Source: UBA6168 sp041163745
GTDB taxonomy: Bacteria > Bacteroidota > Bacteroidia > Chitinophagales > Saprospiraceae
Direction: 5' to 3'
Assembly: GCA_041163745.1 (NCBI GenBank)
Contig: JBEAQU010000081.1
Span: 1 to 64,000, forward strand
DNA length: 64,000 nucleotides
In this document: one piece after another, positions 16,866-25,882 of the stretch
How the letters are laid out: each line of letters starts with the position of its first letter
How positions within the stretch are numbered: position 1 is the first letter of the stretch
Translations under genes and position numbers: made by a program
The notes under the pieces: model-generated
What the model was told of the DNA's origin: nothing
Seen by the model: only the letters and a program-made list of their open reading frames with translations
The model's database searches: none

Positions 16866-17436
16866 GCTGGCTGATTTTTTCCCGCTCCATCGCCCAGCCG
16901 GCCCAACCGGCCCACAACAGGACGGATGCCAGGGTGAACAGGGCGAATCCACCGTGAATGTGAAGCAGCTCGAATCCTTCCGGCCAATACGCTTTGGCCA
17001 GATAGAGCCCGGCGATCCGAATCATGTTGAGCAGGACCAGGAACAGCCCGCCGACCAGGAGGCCCGCCGCCCGGCTTTTTTTGGAAAAAGGCATCAATCC
17101 TACGGCGAACAGGAAAAGAACGGTCGCTTCCAATCCGTCGCAGCCTTTCGCGATGTTGAGGGAAACCGACGGACCGACCAACAAGGCATCGCGCACACCA
17201 GTCCCCGCGCCGAAAAGGTTGAGAATGAAACTGGCCACGTCCGCCTGCAAGGTGACAAAAGGTACCAACAGCGCTTGCTCGAACACATGGGTGCCATACA
17301 ACAGGTAAAATACACCCAACAAGGCAATGAAAGCACCCAGGTACCGAAGGGATGGGTTCCACCGGCTGGACGGGGCAAGCCGGCTTTTTCCGGGTCGGCC
17401 GCCTTTTGTCTGTTTTTTTCTATCTCGGCTGTACAT
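16852..17436 (-). CDS. xrtH: Exosortase H (IPTLxxWG-CTERM-specific sorting peptidase)
   Basis: This 194-aa multi-spanning membrane protein has the exosortase catalytic triad: Cys99 in AKGCDGLEATVLF, Arg140 in LNMIRIAGLY and a His in LLHIHGGFALF (159 or 161). Exosortases are thought to cleave a C-terminal sorting signal and hand the protein to a further modification or anchoring step. The short length and the neighbouring VPTLSQWG protein point to type H. About six helices are predicted between residues 32 and 182, and the N-terminus is strongly basic. The gene lies between its likely substrate (upstream, same strand) and a membrane partner overlapping by 14 bp. Cleavage has not been shown from sequence. 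Confidence 0.88.
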   Translation of the reverse strand: MYSRDRKKQTKGGRPGKSRLAPSSRWNPSLRYLGAFIALLGVFYLLYGTHVFEQALLVPFVTLQADVASFILNLFGAGTGVRDALLVGPSVSLNIAKGCDGLEATVLFLFAVGLMPFSKKSRAAGLLVGGLFLVLLNMIRIAGLYLAKAYWPEGFELLHIHGGFALFTLASVLLWAGWAGWAMEREKISQHETS

Positions 17437-17603
17437 GTTTTTCTTTCTGCCGGCCGGTCACGCGCGCATACCGATTGATTGGTGTGGTTGTGGTTGACGC
17501 TGTTCCGTTCTGCTTCTTCCAGCGGGAAGGTCTCGGCCGGTTGTTGGACAAGTACGTCCGAGCAGCATCGGCCGGTCATGTTTGCAAAGACCGGATGATT
17601 GAA

Positions 17604-17642
17604 ACAGCGGCTGCCTCCACACCAGGTTGAGACAGCCGCTGT
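17604..17642. other. Stem-loop between exosortase substrate and exosortase genes
   Basis: A perfect 10-bp inverted repeat, ACAGCGGCTG (17604-17613) and CAGCCGCTGT (17633-17642), with a 19-bp loop lies in the 295-bp gap between the sorting-signal protein gene and xrtH. No T run follows on the minus strand, so it is not a classical terminator. It could set a lower level of xrtH relative to its substrate or stabilise the upstream mRNA; both are guesses. Confidence 0.45.
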
Positions 17643-17731
17643 GTCTTGGCCACGTCGCCCGAAGGCCGTTGTCGGGCACGGGTCGAACCGGGATAGGCCG
17701 TGCATGTTCCGCCGGCAGCCCCGGACGGGGG

Positions 17732-19213
17732 TCAATGGCTCTTTTCCCCGCTTAATTGGGTCAGCAACAGTGCGACCAAGGGGATGGCGAACAGGCTTCC
17801 CGGAATATCCGCCCCGGTCAGCTCATATCCGGTCAAGGAAATGGCCAGGAAGAACAAAAGACCGATTCCGAAGCCTGCGAGCAAGAGATACCGGTAAAAG
17901 GCGGTACGGTCGAAAGGCAAGGAATACCAAGGAATCGACTGGGAGGCGGGCATGCCTGCCAGAACCAGCTGCCGACGCCGTTGGGTGAGCAGTCCGATGT
18001 TGGCCATCAGGAGGAAAAGCAGGATGAGACCCCACTGGGACAAGGTCGGCACCGCCGTGATGGCACCGGCAGCCACCTTGCCGGTGGCGGCGGTATAGGT
18101 TACGCAGATTTCCTCGTTCGGTGCGGTGGTCGTGACGCTCCAGTTGTCGGCACCGACGTTGCGGCTGCCGTCGGGTTGCCAGGAGTCCCAGGCGCCGCAA
18201 AGGGTTGGTTTCCACTGGTAGGTGCCCGGGGCAGGGACCTTGTAGCACCAGATGCCGTAGCCTTTGTCCTCCATGGCGGCGGCGTTGTTCCATCCGGAAA
18301 AGTCACCAGGTGCGCAGATGGTGGCTTGGTGACCGTCGATGGCCTGGACTTCGCCGGTGGCGCTGTGGAATCGGAATGTGACGGTTCCGCCGGAATGGAT
18401 GTACCAACTGTTGCCGCCGCCCGGATGCCAAGTGTCGGTCAGGGCATGATAGATCTTGAATTCCTGTCGGCCGATGGGTGTTGTGCCGTAATCCAGCACC
18501 AACTCGTATATGCCGTCTCCGTCCGGATCCTCCAACTCGCAACCGGTACTGAGGTTGTTCCAGTCGCATGGCCCCGCCGTGCCTCTCAGATAATATCCGG
18601 TAGGCGGAGCGGGCGGTGTGACACGACCGGAAAGGGGGTCGTAGCTGACGCAGACCTGCTCGTTGGGCGTGGTGGTGGTGACGGACCAGTTGCTGCTGTT
18701 GACGCTGCGTTCGCCATTGGCGGGTTGCCAGGAATCCCAAGCGCCGCAATAGGTCGGCTTCCATTGGTAACTGCCGGGCGACGGGATGGTGTAGCACCAT
18801 TCGTTGCCGCCGGTGTTGGTCATGTTGGCCGCATTGTTCCAGCCGGAGAATTCACCGGGGGCACAGATGGCGAACCCACTTGTTTCCGCCGCCTCGACCT
18901 GGTTGCTGGAAATGTCGAAACGGAAGGTCACGGCACCGCCTTGGTGCTGGAACCAGCTGTTGGCAGACCCAGGCCACCAGCTGTCCGAACCGGCATTGTA
19001 GATCTTGAATTCCTTGCGACCGATCGGGGAAGCGCCGAAATCGAAAACCAGTTCATAGATTCCGTCGCCGTCGGGATCTGTCAGTTCGCAGGAGCTGCTG
19101 GAGTTTCCCCAGTCACAGGGAGAGGCTTCACCCCGGAGGTAAAGCGGTTGTGCCGCGAGCCAGCCGGAAAAAAGCAGGAGGGCCGGCAGCAGCAGCGGTA
19201 GTTTTCTTTTCAT
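17732..19213 (-). CDS. Secreted two-repeat protein with IPTL-CTERM-type sorting signal and extra C-terminal helices
   Basis: The 493-aa protein has a signal peptide (MKRKLPLLLPALLLFSGWLA), then two copies of a ~170-aa unit (about 21-195 and 203-375). Each copy contains the calcium-loop-like DPDGDGIYELV, G(R/K)(Q/K)EFKIY, TFRF, SGWNNAA and QWKP(T)xCGAWDSWQP, with paired cysteines. The repeats resemble starch-binding or amylase-associated beta-sandwich modules, but no ligand can be named. At residue 388 comes VPTLSQWG, a hydrophobic helix and QRRRQ, the exosortase H signal. Unusually, about 75 further residues follow with two more hydrophobic segments (YRYLLLAGFGIGLLFFLA and PGSLFAIPLVALLLTQL). 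It sits directly upstream of xrtH on the same strand, so it is the likely substrate. ATG 19213 fits the signal peptide. Confidence 0.85.
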   Translation of the reverse strand: MKRKLPLLLPALLLFSGWLAAQPLYLRGEASPCDWGNSSSSCELTDPDGDGIYELVFDFGASPIGRKEFKIYNAGSDSWWPGSANSWFQHQGGAVTFRFDISSNQVEAAETSGFAICAPGEFSGWNNAANMTNTGGNEWCYTIPSPGSYQWKPTYCGAWDSWQPANGERSVNSSNWSVTTTTPNEQVCVSYDPLSGRVTPPAPPTGYYLRGTAGPCDWNNLSTGCELEDPDGDGIYELVLDYGTTPIGRQEFKIYHALTDTWHPGGGNSWYIHSGGTVTFRFHSATGEVQAIDGHQATICAPGDFSGWNNAAAMEDKGYGIWCYKVPAPGTYQWKPTLCGAWDSWQPDGSRNVGADNWSVTTTAPNEEICVTYTAATGKVAAGAITAVPTLSQWGLILLFLLMANIGLLTQRRRQLVLAGMPASQSIPWYSLPFDRTAFYRYLLLAGFGIGLLFFLAISLTGYELTGADIPGSLFAIPLVALLLTQLSGEKSH

Positions 19214-19573
19214 GAGATGATAATTTGTAAGACAGATACGTTCGATGATATCATGGCATGCTCCGCCGGTGGCGGATACGTCATGCTTTGTCAGGCGGTT
19301 CCCTTCGCAGGCTGCCATACGATCCGGCCCTGTTCGCTCTTATGCCGGATGGTCTCCTGGTACGGGCGGCACTCGAATAATCGGACCGGGACGACCTACC
19401 GGCCGGCGCGCCCGAATTACCGGTCGGGGAACCGATTTCTTATCATTTAGCGGGTCTGTATTCCGACGGCCAACGAAATGCCGGAAAAAATGCAAAATTC
19501 CAATATTTTTTCCAATAAGGCAATGACCGTCCAACGCTTTCCGGCCTTTTCCTGTCGGTTTTCCATTCCTGCC
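19214..19573. other. Intergenic region upstream of the exosortase substrate gene
   Basis: No gene is supported. The part near 19440-19530 is AT-rich. On the minus strand it reads GAATTTTG, one base from TAnnTTTG, but it is some 270 bp from the ATG at 19213. A short palindrome ATGATATCAT lies around 19240-19255. No clear hairpin terminator for the upstream 6.2-kb gene was found. Confidence 0.4.
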
Positions 19574-22500
19574 TCATGGGAGCAATAGTACCTCTCCGCG
19601 GACCAGTTGCTGACGGCCGTCCACCAGGATGACCGTGGCGGTGAACAGGTAGACGCCGGCCGGCATGCTGTCACCGGACTTGGTGCCGTCCCATCCGGTT
19701 TCGGCGTCGGGGATGCCACTGTCAGAGAGGTCCGCGACCAATCCACCCCAGCGGTCGAATATCCGCAGCGATTTTACGGACAGGACCTGAGGCCCCGGAT
19801 AAAGCCGGAATTGGTCGTTGATGCCGTCGCCGTTCGGGCTGAATACATCAGGGATGTAGAGGCGGAGGCGAGGGTCGACAGTTATCCGGACGGCGGCGGT
19901 TTGTTCACATCCGTTGTCGTCCATGACCGTCAGTTCGTATTCGGTGGTCTCGAACGGTTTCGCCACCGGGTCCGGACAATCGCCGCAGCTGAGGGTGCCG
20001 CTGTCGGTCCACAAGTACAGATAGGAAGGCCCCGAGAGGTTGGCCGTCAGTTGGACGCTGTCTCCCAGCAGGATCGTTCGGTCCTCCCCGACAAACAGGG
20101 TCGGTGGGGTCAGGGCGGTGACGGTCAGGGGCTGTTCGAACGTACAGCCGGTGGCATTGACTACCGTGAGGGTGTAATGGCCGGCATACAAGCCGGAAAA
20201 AACGGGGGAACCGTTGAAGGCCGTGCCGTCCAGGGCATATGCGAAAGGTGTTCCCGTACCGGTGACGGACGTCACTTCGATGGATCCGCCGGGCCTGCCT
20301 TCGCAGGCGGCCGGTGTCACGTCAATGCTGACGGCGCTGATGCCCGGGTCGACGGATACGTCGACGGTGGCCATGGCACTGCAGCCGTTGAACAGTTGGG
20401 TGACGCTGAGTTGGTAGGTCCCTGCGGCCGGAACGGCCGGGTTGGCGGAGGTGCTGTTGAACCCTGCCGGTCCGGTCCATTGTACGGACAGGGGGCCGTT
20501 GGCCTGGAAGACAGGTGACAAGGTGACCGTGGCGGACTGGCATCCGATGACGGCTACCGCCGGCAGGTCGATGACGGGCGGGGTGGTGTCAGCGGCTACT
20601 TCGTACGTTGTCGTGGTGGTGCAGCCGTTGCTGCCGTCGGTCACCTGAAGCAGGTAGGTTCCTGCGGCGTCGGTCTGGATGGCGGGTGCCATCGGATCGG
20701 TCAGCAGGTTGCCGTCCTGGGTGGTCCAGGAATAGGAAGGCGCGTCGACCGCATTGGCCAGGGAGGCGCTCAGGGCGGCTACCGGGTTGTAGCAGCTTAG
20801 TTGGGTTGGACCCAGAATGGCGATGACCGGGGCGACCGTGTCTTGTATGATCGAGGCAGTGGCAGTTTGGGTGCAACCGTTGAGCTGGTTGGTGACCGTC
20901 AGCACATATGTGCCGGGTTGGCTGGTCAGCAGGCCGGCTTGGCCCGCACCCGGCAAGAGGATTCCGTCGGCCGTCCAGGTGTGGCTGTAGGAGCTTCCGA
21001 GAGAGGAAGCGGACCCATCGATCCAGACCTGCTGGCTGTCGCAGGTCAGCTGACCGTAACTGCTGAGCTGAGCGGTCGGTGCGAAGGTGTCCACCGAGAC
21101 CGACACGCTGGCAGGCAGAGAGCTGCAGCCATTCTGCTGGCTGGTGACGGTCAGCTCGTAGACACCGGGGACGGTCACGACAGGCTGCGGGAGGCCCGCC
21201 GTAATGGGTGTGATGCCCGGTCCGGTCCATTGGAAGTCCACCTGCACAGGTGAGGCGCTTCCCGTCAGCAGCACCGACGGCTGGATACAGGTCAGTGTCT
21301 GGTCGGGACCGGCGGATGCTTCCGGAACGGCGAGGTCTTCCGTTAGTTGCAGGGTGTCGGTGGCCACACAACCGTTCGATTCGTCCGTGACGGTCAGGAT
21401 GTAGGGTCCGGGAAGGGAGGCGCTCAGACTGCTGCCCACCGCGTTGCCGCCGGGGCCCGACCAATTGTATTGAAGGGGGCCTGCCCCCTGGGAAGTACCT
21501 GCTTCCAGCAAGCGGAAAGGATGCTGGCAGGTCAGGGTGTCGTCGGGACCGGCCAGTGCCAAGGGAGGGATGGTATCCTGGTCCACCGCGACGGCCACCG
21601 TATCGGAACAGCCGTTGGCCGTTCCTGTGACAACGAGGCGGAAGATGCCCGGTACCTGGACGAACAGCGTGCTATCCGGTGACAGCAGGGTTCCCGCGGC
21701 ATCCAACCATCGGAACTGGACGGGAAGGCCGGCCGGTTCCGCGCCGCCGATTAGCTGGACCGCTTGGATGGTGCAGGTGAGGGTCTGGTCCGGCCCGGCA
21801 AGGGCTTGAGGGGGAAGGGTGTCCAGGAACACCCGGACCGTATCGGTCATACTGCAGCCGTTACCGGTGTCCTGTACCGTCAGCAGGTATTCACCGGCCT
21901 GTAGGACGGTGGGTTGGAGGCTGTCTGTATCCAGGTTCGGTCCGCTCCAATTGGCCAGGAATCCGTTGGCGGAAGCGGCGCTTCCGCTCAGGACAGCACT
22001 TTGGACGGTACAGGTCAGGATATGGTCCGGACCGCCGGCGGCGGTCGGCGAGACGGAATCAGCCGTCACCAGGACGGAATCGGTGGCTATGCAGCCATTG
22101 CCCGGATGGGTGACGGTCAGGGTATATTGTCCGGGCAGCTGCACCAGCAGGGTGTCGGTTTGTCCGACGGACAAACCGTCCAGCCGCCAGCTGTACAGAA
22201 AGGCCGTCCCGGCGGCCGCTGCGGTCCCCAGGGTGACGGATGGGTTTGCACAGGTGAGCACTTGGTTCGCACCGGCATCGACTCCTGGTGCGAGTGTATC
22301 CGCCGACACGGTGACGGATTCTTCCGAGCTGCAACCGTTGCTGGTGTCGGTGACGACGAGCGTGTAGGTGCCGGGTATGGATACCAGGGTGGCGCTGCTG
22401 TCGGAAACCGGTCCGTCGGCATCCATCCACTGGAATGTGATGTGCGGGCCTTGGGAGGAGCCGCCACCATCCAGCCAGACCGCCGGTAGGGCGCAGGTGA

Positions 22501-25500
22501 GGTTGGAAGGGGTGTTAATAGTGGCCACCGGGATGAGCCCGTCCGAGAGGACGGTTACGGTATCCTGGCTGCTGCAGCCGTTGAGGAGGTCGGTGGCGGT
22601 CAGGACATAGGTGCCGGGTATGCTGACGGTAGGCTGCGGATCGCCGGATCCGCCGGGATCGAGACCGGGACCGTTCCACTGGATGGCGGTGCTGTCGTTG
22701 GCGGCGGTTTGTCCGCCGAGCGTGACAAAGGGCTGGCTGCAGGACAGCACCAGGTCATCTCCGGCGGCAACGGTTGGGGCCAGGGTATCCAGGGAGATGG
22801 TGACGGAGTCCGTTTCTGAGCAGTTGCCGGTCGATACGGTCAACAGGTATATGCCGGGATGGTTGGTGCTGACGGTCAGGCCGGTGCTGTCTCCGGCCAG
22901 TCCGGGGCCGGCCCAGGTGTAGCTGGTGGCCGGACCACCGGTGGATCCGCTGGCATCGAGGGTGACAAGCGGCTGGTTGCAGCGGATGGTCTGGTCTGGC
23001 CCTGCTTCGGCGGCGGGTCTGGGCGTGATGGTGAGCAGAAGCGTGTCGGGCAGGATGATACAGTTGCCGTTGCTGATGATAGGTGTGAAGACCAAAGTCA
23101 CGGATCCGGCCGATTCGTCGGACGGGCCGGGGAAATAAGAGCCGCTGGCTGCGGTTGGCTGACTGAAGGAGCCGTCGCCGAGGGTTGACCAGATAAGGGA
23201 GTCCGCCTGGCCGAAGCCGGCGGCCGACAACAGGGCGGAGTCGCCGGCACAGATGGTCTGGTCCGGTCCTGCAAAGGCCTGTCCGGAACTGGAGACGGTG
23301 ATCAGTTGGGTATGGGAGACCATATTGCCGCAGGCATCGGTGTACTGCCAGGTCCGCGTGATGGTTTCCGGGTTGGAAGCCCCATTGCTTTGGGAGGTTC
23401 CGGCGACGGTGCCGGTGCCGTCGCAGGCGTCTGTCCAGGTGAGGTGCTGCATCGGTGGTACGTCACCGATGCAGACGGATAGGTCGGCAGGCGGGGCGAC
23501 GAACTGCGGAGGCTCCTCGTCGGCGACGGGGATGACCTGGATATCGGTCACGGTGTTGCCGTTGCAGTCCGTGGCGGACCAGGTCCGGCGGATTTCGAAG
23601 GAGCAGCCCGAACCGAGGGTGTCGGTGGCCAGCAGGACAAGGGAGGGGGAGGGGTCGCAGTCGTCATGGACGGCAGGCGGTAGCTGGGTGGGAGTCGGGA
23701 CGTTTCCGCAGGTGAATGTGGAGGCCGTGGGGAAGGTCAGTACGGGTGGACTCGTATCGGTCAGGGTGATGAGTTGGGTGATGACCGCCGTGTTGGCGGA
23801 ACAATCCGCCAGGGTCCAGGAGCGGACGGCAAGGCCGGTGCCGCAGGCTGTGAGTCCTGTCAGGTCATCGATGGGGGGTGAGGATTGCTGGACTTGGGGG
23901 TCACAGAGGTCGGTGGCCCCGATCGGGAGACCGGGCGGAAGGTTGCCGCAGGAGATGCTGAGGTCTGGCGGGGCAGGTCCGGTCAGCACAGGAGGGGCCA
24001 GGTCCGCAATGGTGATGAGTTGGGTGGCGGTTCGGATGTTGCCGGCGCAATCGGTGGCGGTCCAGGTACGTTGCACGGTTCCGGTCCCGCAGGGGCCCGG
24101 TCCGTTGAGGTTGTCGGTAGGGAAAAGGGTGGAGGTGAGGGATAGGTCGCAGCCATCGGCAGCCTGCAGGGGCATTGCCGGCGGCAGGTCGATGTTGCAG
24201 TCGATGGTCAGGTCGGCCGGAACGCCGAGGATGTCGGGTGGCGTCAGGTCGATGATTATGATGGTCTGTGTTACGGAGGCCATGTTGCCGTTGCAATCGG
24301 TGGCGGTCCAGGTCCGTAGGATGGTACCGGTTCCGCAGGGTCCCAATCCGCTGAGGTCGTCGGTCGGAAGGCTGGTGGCGAGGAGGGTGGCGTCGCAGGC
24401 ATCGGTGGCGGGCAGGGCCAGTGCAGGGGGTAGGGGCTGTTGGCAGTCGATGGTGAGTTGGGAGGGCATGGGAGGGGAAATGGTCGGGGGGCTGTTGTCG
24501 ATAACAGTGATCAGTTGAGAGACGGTGGTGCTGTTGCCGGCGCAGTCGGTGGCAGTCCAGGTCCGTAGGATGGTACCGGTTCCGCAAGGGGACAGCCCGC
24601 TGAGGTCGTCAACAGGCGAAGCGGTAGTGGTCAGGGTGCCGTCGCAGGCATCTTCGGCGGCCAGGGGTCCGCCGGTCGGAATATCCTGGCAGGATACGGT
24701 CAGGTTGGGAGGCACCATGCCGGTGATGGTGGGCGGCTCGGTATCTGTCAGGGTGATGGTCTGGGTGGCGGTGGTATTGTTGCCACTGCAATCGGTAGCG
24801 GTCCATATGCGCAGGAGGATACCTGTTCCGCAGGGACCGATGCCGTTGTTGTTATCGGTGGGCAATCCGGTTGAGGTCAGGGTCTGGTCGCACAAGTCGG
24901 CGGCGTCCAAAGGAACCGGGACCGGCAGGTCGCCACAGTTGGTCGTGACGGCGACGGGGACGACACCGGTTATCTGCGGCGGTTGGTTGTCCAGGATGGT
25001 GATGGTCTGCACGGCCTCGGCGCTGTTGCCGGCGCAGTCGGTGGCGGTCCAGGTGCGCAGGATGGTGCCGGTTCCGCAAGAGGACAGCCCGCTGAGGTCG
25101 TCGGCAGGAGGACCGGTCGTCGTGGTGACGTTGATGTCGCAGCCGTCTTCTGCTGCCAGGGAAATGGCGACAGGGAGAGGCGCGGTGCAGGATAGGGTGA
25201 TGTCCGCCGGGACAGGATCCAGGATGAGGGGCGGTGTCTGGTCGGAAACGCCGGGGTCGCCGAGGCCGGGGCAGAAAACGTCACAGGTGTTGAAGCAAAA
25301 GGGGCCTTCCGTCTGGATGGCGCCTGTGACGGTCAGCCAGCGGTTGTTGTTGTCGGCAGGATTGGTACAGGCTCCGCCGAAACCGTTGAATTCCCATCCT
25401 GCGGGGGCGTTGCCGTTGACGAACTTGTATTGGTAGAGGCCGGCCGGAATATCGGCGAAACTGAGCTCCCAGATGCCGCCGCCCAGGTCGCACATGGGCT

Positions 25501-25762
25501 GGAAGGTCCAGTTGGTGTAGCCGATGGAGGAAAGGAAGTTGCCGGCGACGAACATACCGCTGGCGGCGACCGTGATGTTGCGGGTGTCCACCCGGAAAGT
25601 CACTTTTCCGGTCATGGTCGTTGAAGCCCGGACCGGACGCCCGTCGACGGGATGGCTGTTGCCCGCTCCGGACACCAAGGTTGTGAAAAGGATGCACCAT
25701 GACAACAGCATGGGCAGGTGTCCGTATTTTCCAGGTCTGATGGCGCGAAGGCTTGTTTTCAT
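19574..25762 (-). CDS. Giant secreted adhesin-like protein: HYR-like and PKD/SprB-like repeats with gliding-motility-type T9SS C-terminal domain
   Basis: At 2062 aa this is the largest protein in the window. After a signal peptide comes a ~110-aa beta-sandwich module resembling a starch-binding domain (KVTFRVDTRNITV to YQYKFVNGN). Next are eight tandem ~80-aa HYR-like units (about 150-790), most with a Cys pair and the block PCGTGTILRTWTATDCAGN. Roughly twelve ~90-aa PKD/SprB-like units follow, with GPDQTLTC, VPGTYVLTVT and NGC signatures. The end, from LYIPDVFSPNGDGINDQFRLY through FDRWGG and MPAGVYLFTATVI, is the gliding-motility-associated (CHU_C, type B) domain that directs T9SS export and surface attachment. 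A role in adhesion or surface structure is inferred. Repeat units are nearly identical at DNA level in places. ATG 25762 is used; a TTG four codons upstream is less likely. The gene is divergent from a double-OmpA protein gene. Confidence 0.88.
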   Translation of the reverse strand: MKTSLRAIRPGKYGHLPMLLSWCILFTTLVSGAGNSHPVDGRPVRASTTMTGKVTFRVDTRNITVAASGMFVAGNFLSSIGYTNWTFQPMCDLGGGIWELSFADIPAGLYQYKFVNGNAPAGWEFNGFGGACTNPADNNNRWLTVTGAIQTEGPFCFNTCDVFCPGLGDPGVSDQTPPLILDPVPADITLSCTAPLPVAISLAAEDGCDINVTTTTGPPADDLSGLSSCGTGTILRTWTATDCAGNSAEAVQTITILDNQPPQITGVVPVAVTTNCGDLPVPVPLDAADLCDQTLTSTGLPTDNNNGIGPCGTGILLRIWTATDCSGNNTTATQTITLTDTEPPTITGMVPPNLTVSCQDIPTGGPLAAEDACDGTLTTTASPVDDLSGLSPCGTGTILRTWTATDCAGNSTTVSQLITVIDNSPPTISPPMPSQLTIDCQQPLPPALALPATDACDATLLATSLPTDDLSGLGPCGTGTILRTWTATDCNGNMASVTQTIIIIDLTPPDILGVPADLTIDCNIDLPPAMPLQAADGCDLSLTSTLFPTDNLNGPGPCGTGTVQRTWTATDCAGNIRTATQLITIADLAPPVLTGPAPPDLSISCGNLPPGLPIGATDLCDPQVQQSSPPIDDLTGLTACGTGLAVRSWTLADCSANTAVITQLITLTDTSPPVLTFPTASTFTCGNVPTPTQLPPAVHDDCDPSPSLVLLATDTLGSGCSFEIRRTWSATDCNGNTVTDIQVIPVADEEPPQFVAPPADLSVCIGDVPPMQHLTWTDACDGTGTVAGTSQSNGASNPETITRTWQYTDACGNMVSHTQLITVSSSGQAFAGPDQTICAGDSALLSAAGFGQADSLIWSTLGDGSFSQPTAASGSYFPGPSDESAGSVTLVFTPIISNGNCIILPDTLLLTITPRPAAEAGPDQTIRCNQPLVTLDASGSTGGPATSYTWAGPGLAGDSTGLTVSTNHPGIYLLTVSTGNCSETDSVTISLDTLAPTVAAGDDLVLSCSQPFVTLGGQTAANDSTAIQWNGPGLDPGGSGDPQPTVSIPGTYVLTATDLLNGCSSQDTVTVLSDGLIPVATINTPSNLTCALPAVWLDGGGSSQGPHITFQWMDADGPVSDSSATLVSIPGTYTLVVTDTSNGCSSEESVTVSADTLAPGVDAGANQVLTCANPSVTLGTAAAAGTAFLYSWRLDGLSVGQTDTLLVQLPGQYTLTVTHPGNGCIATDSVLVTADSVSPTAAGGPDHILTCTVQSAVLSGSAASANGFLANWSGPNLDTDSLQPTVLQAGEYLLTVQDTGNGCSMTDTVRVFLDTLPPQALAGPDQTLTCTIQAVQLIGGAEPAGLPVQFRWLDAAGTLLSPDSTLFVQVPGIFRLVVTGTANGCSDTVAVAVDQDTIPPLALAGPDDTLTCQHPFRLLEAGTSQGAGPLQYNWSGPGGNAVGSSLSASLPGPYILTVTDESNGCVATDTLQLTEDLAVPEASAGPDQTLTCIQPSVLLTGSASPVQVDFQWTGPGITPITAGLPQPVVTVPGVYELTVTSQQNGCSSLPASVSVSVDTFAPTAQLSSYGQLTCDSQQVWIDGSASSLGSSYSHTWTADGILLPGAGQAGLLTSQPGTYVLTVTNQLNGCTQTATASIIQDTVAPVIAILGPTQLSCYNPVAALSASLANAVDAPSYSWTTQDGNLLTDPMAPAIQTDAAGTYLLQVTDGSNGCTTTTTYEVAADTTPPVIDLPAVAVIGCQSATVTLSPVFQANGPLSVQWTGPAGFNSTSANPAVPAAGTYQLSVTQLFNGCSAMATVDVSVDPGISAVSIDVTPAACEGRPGGSIEVTSVTGTGTPFAYALDGTAFNGSPVFSGLYAGHYTLTVVNATGCTFEQPLTVTALTPPTLFVGEDRTILLGDSVQLTANLSGPSYLYLWTDSGTLSCGDCPDPVAKPFETTEYELTVMDDNGCEQTAAVRITVDPRLRLYIPDVFSPNGDGINDQFRLYPGPQVLSVKSLRIFDRWGGLVADLSDSGIPDAETGWDGTKSGDSMPAGVYLFTATVILVDGRQQLVRGEVLLLP

Positions 25763-25882
25763 GATGCTGCCCAATTGGTGTTACGGAAATAAAGGTTATT
25801 TTTAGGTACGAACGGCACCGGACCTTCCGGAACCCGGGTGGCATTCCCGGTGACCTCGTTATTCATCACCAATCTATTTCAC

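Noticed and set aside
17756..19201. 481-codon plus-strand frame opposite the exosortase substrate
   Set aside because: The minus strand encodes a signal peptide, two repeats and a sorting signal; the plus frame is low-complexity Gly/Val/Asp/Arg.
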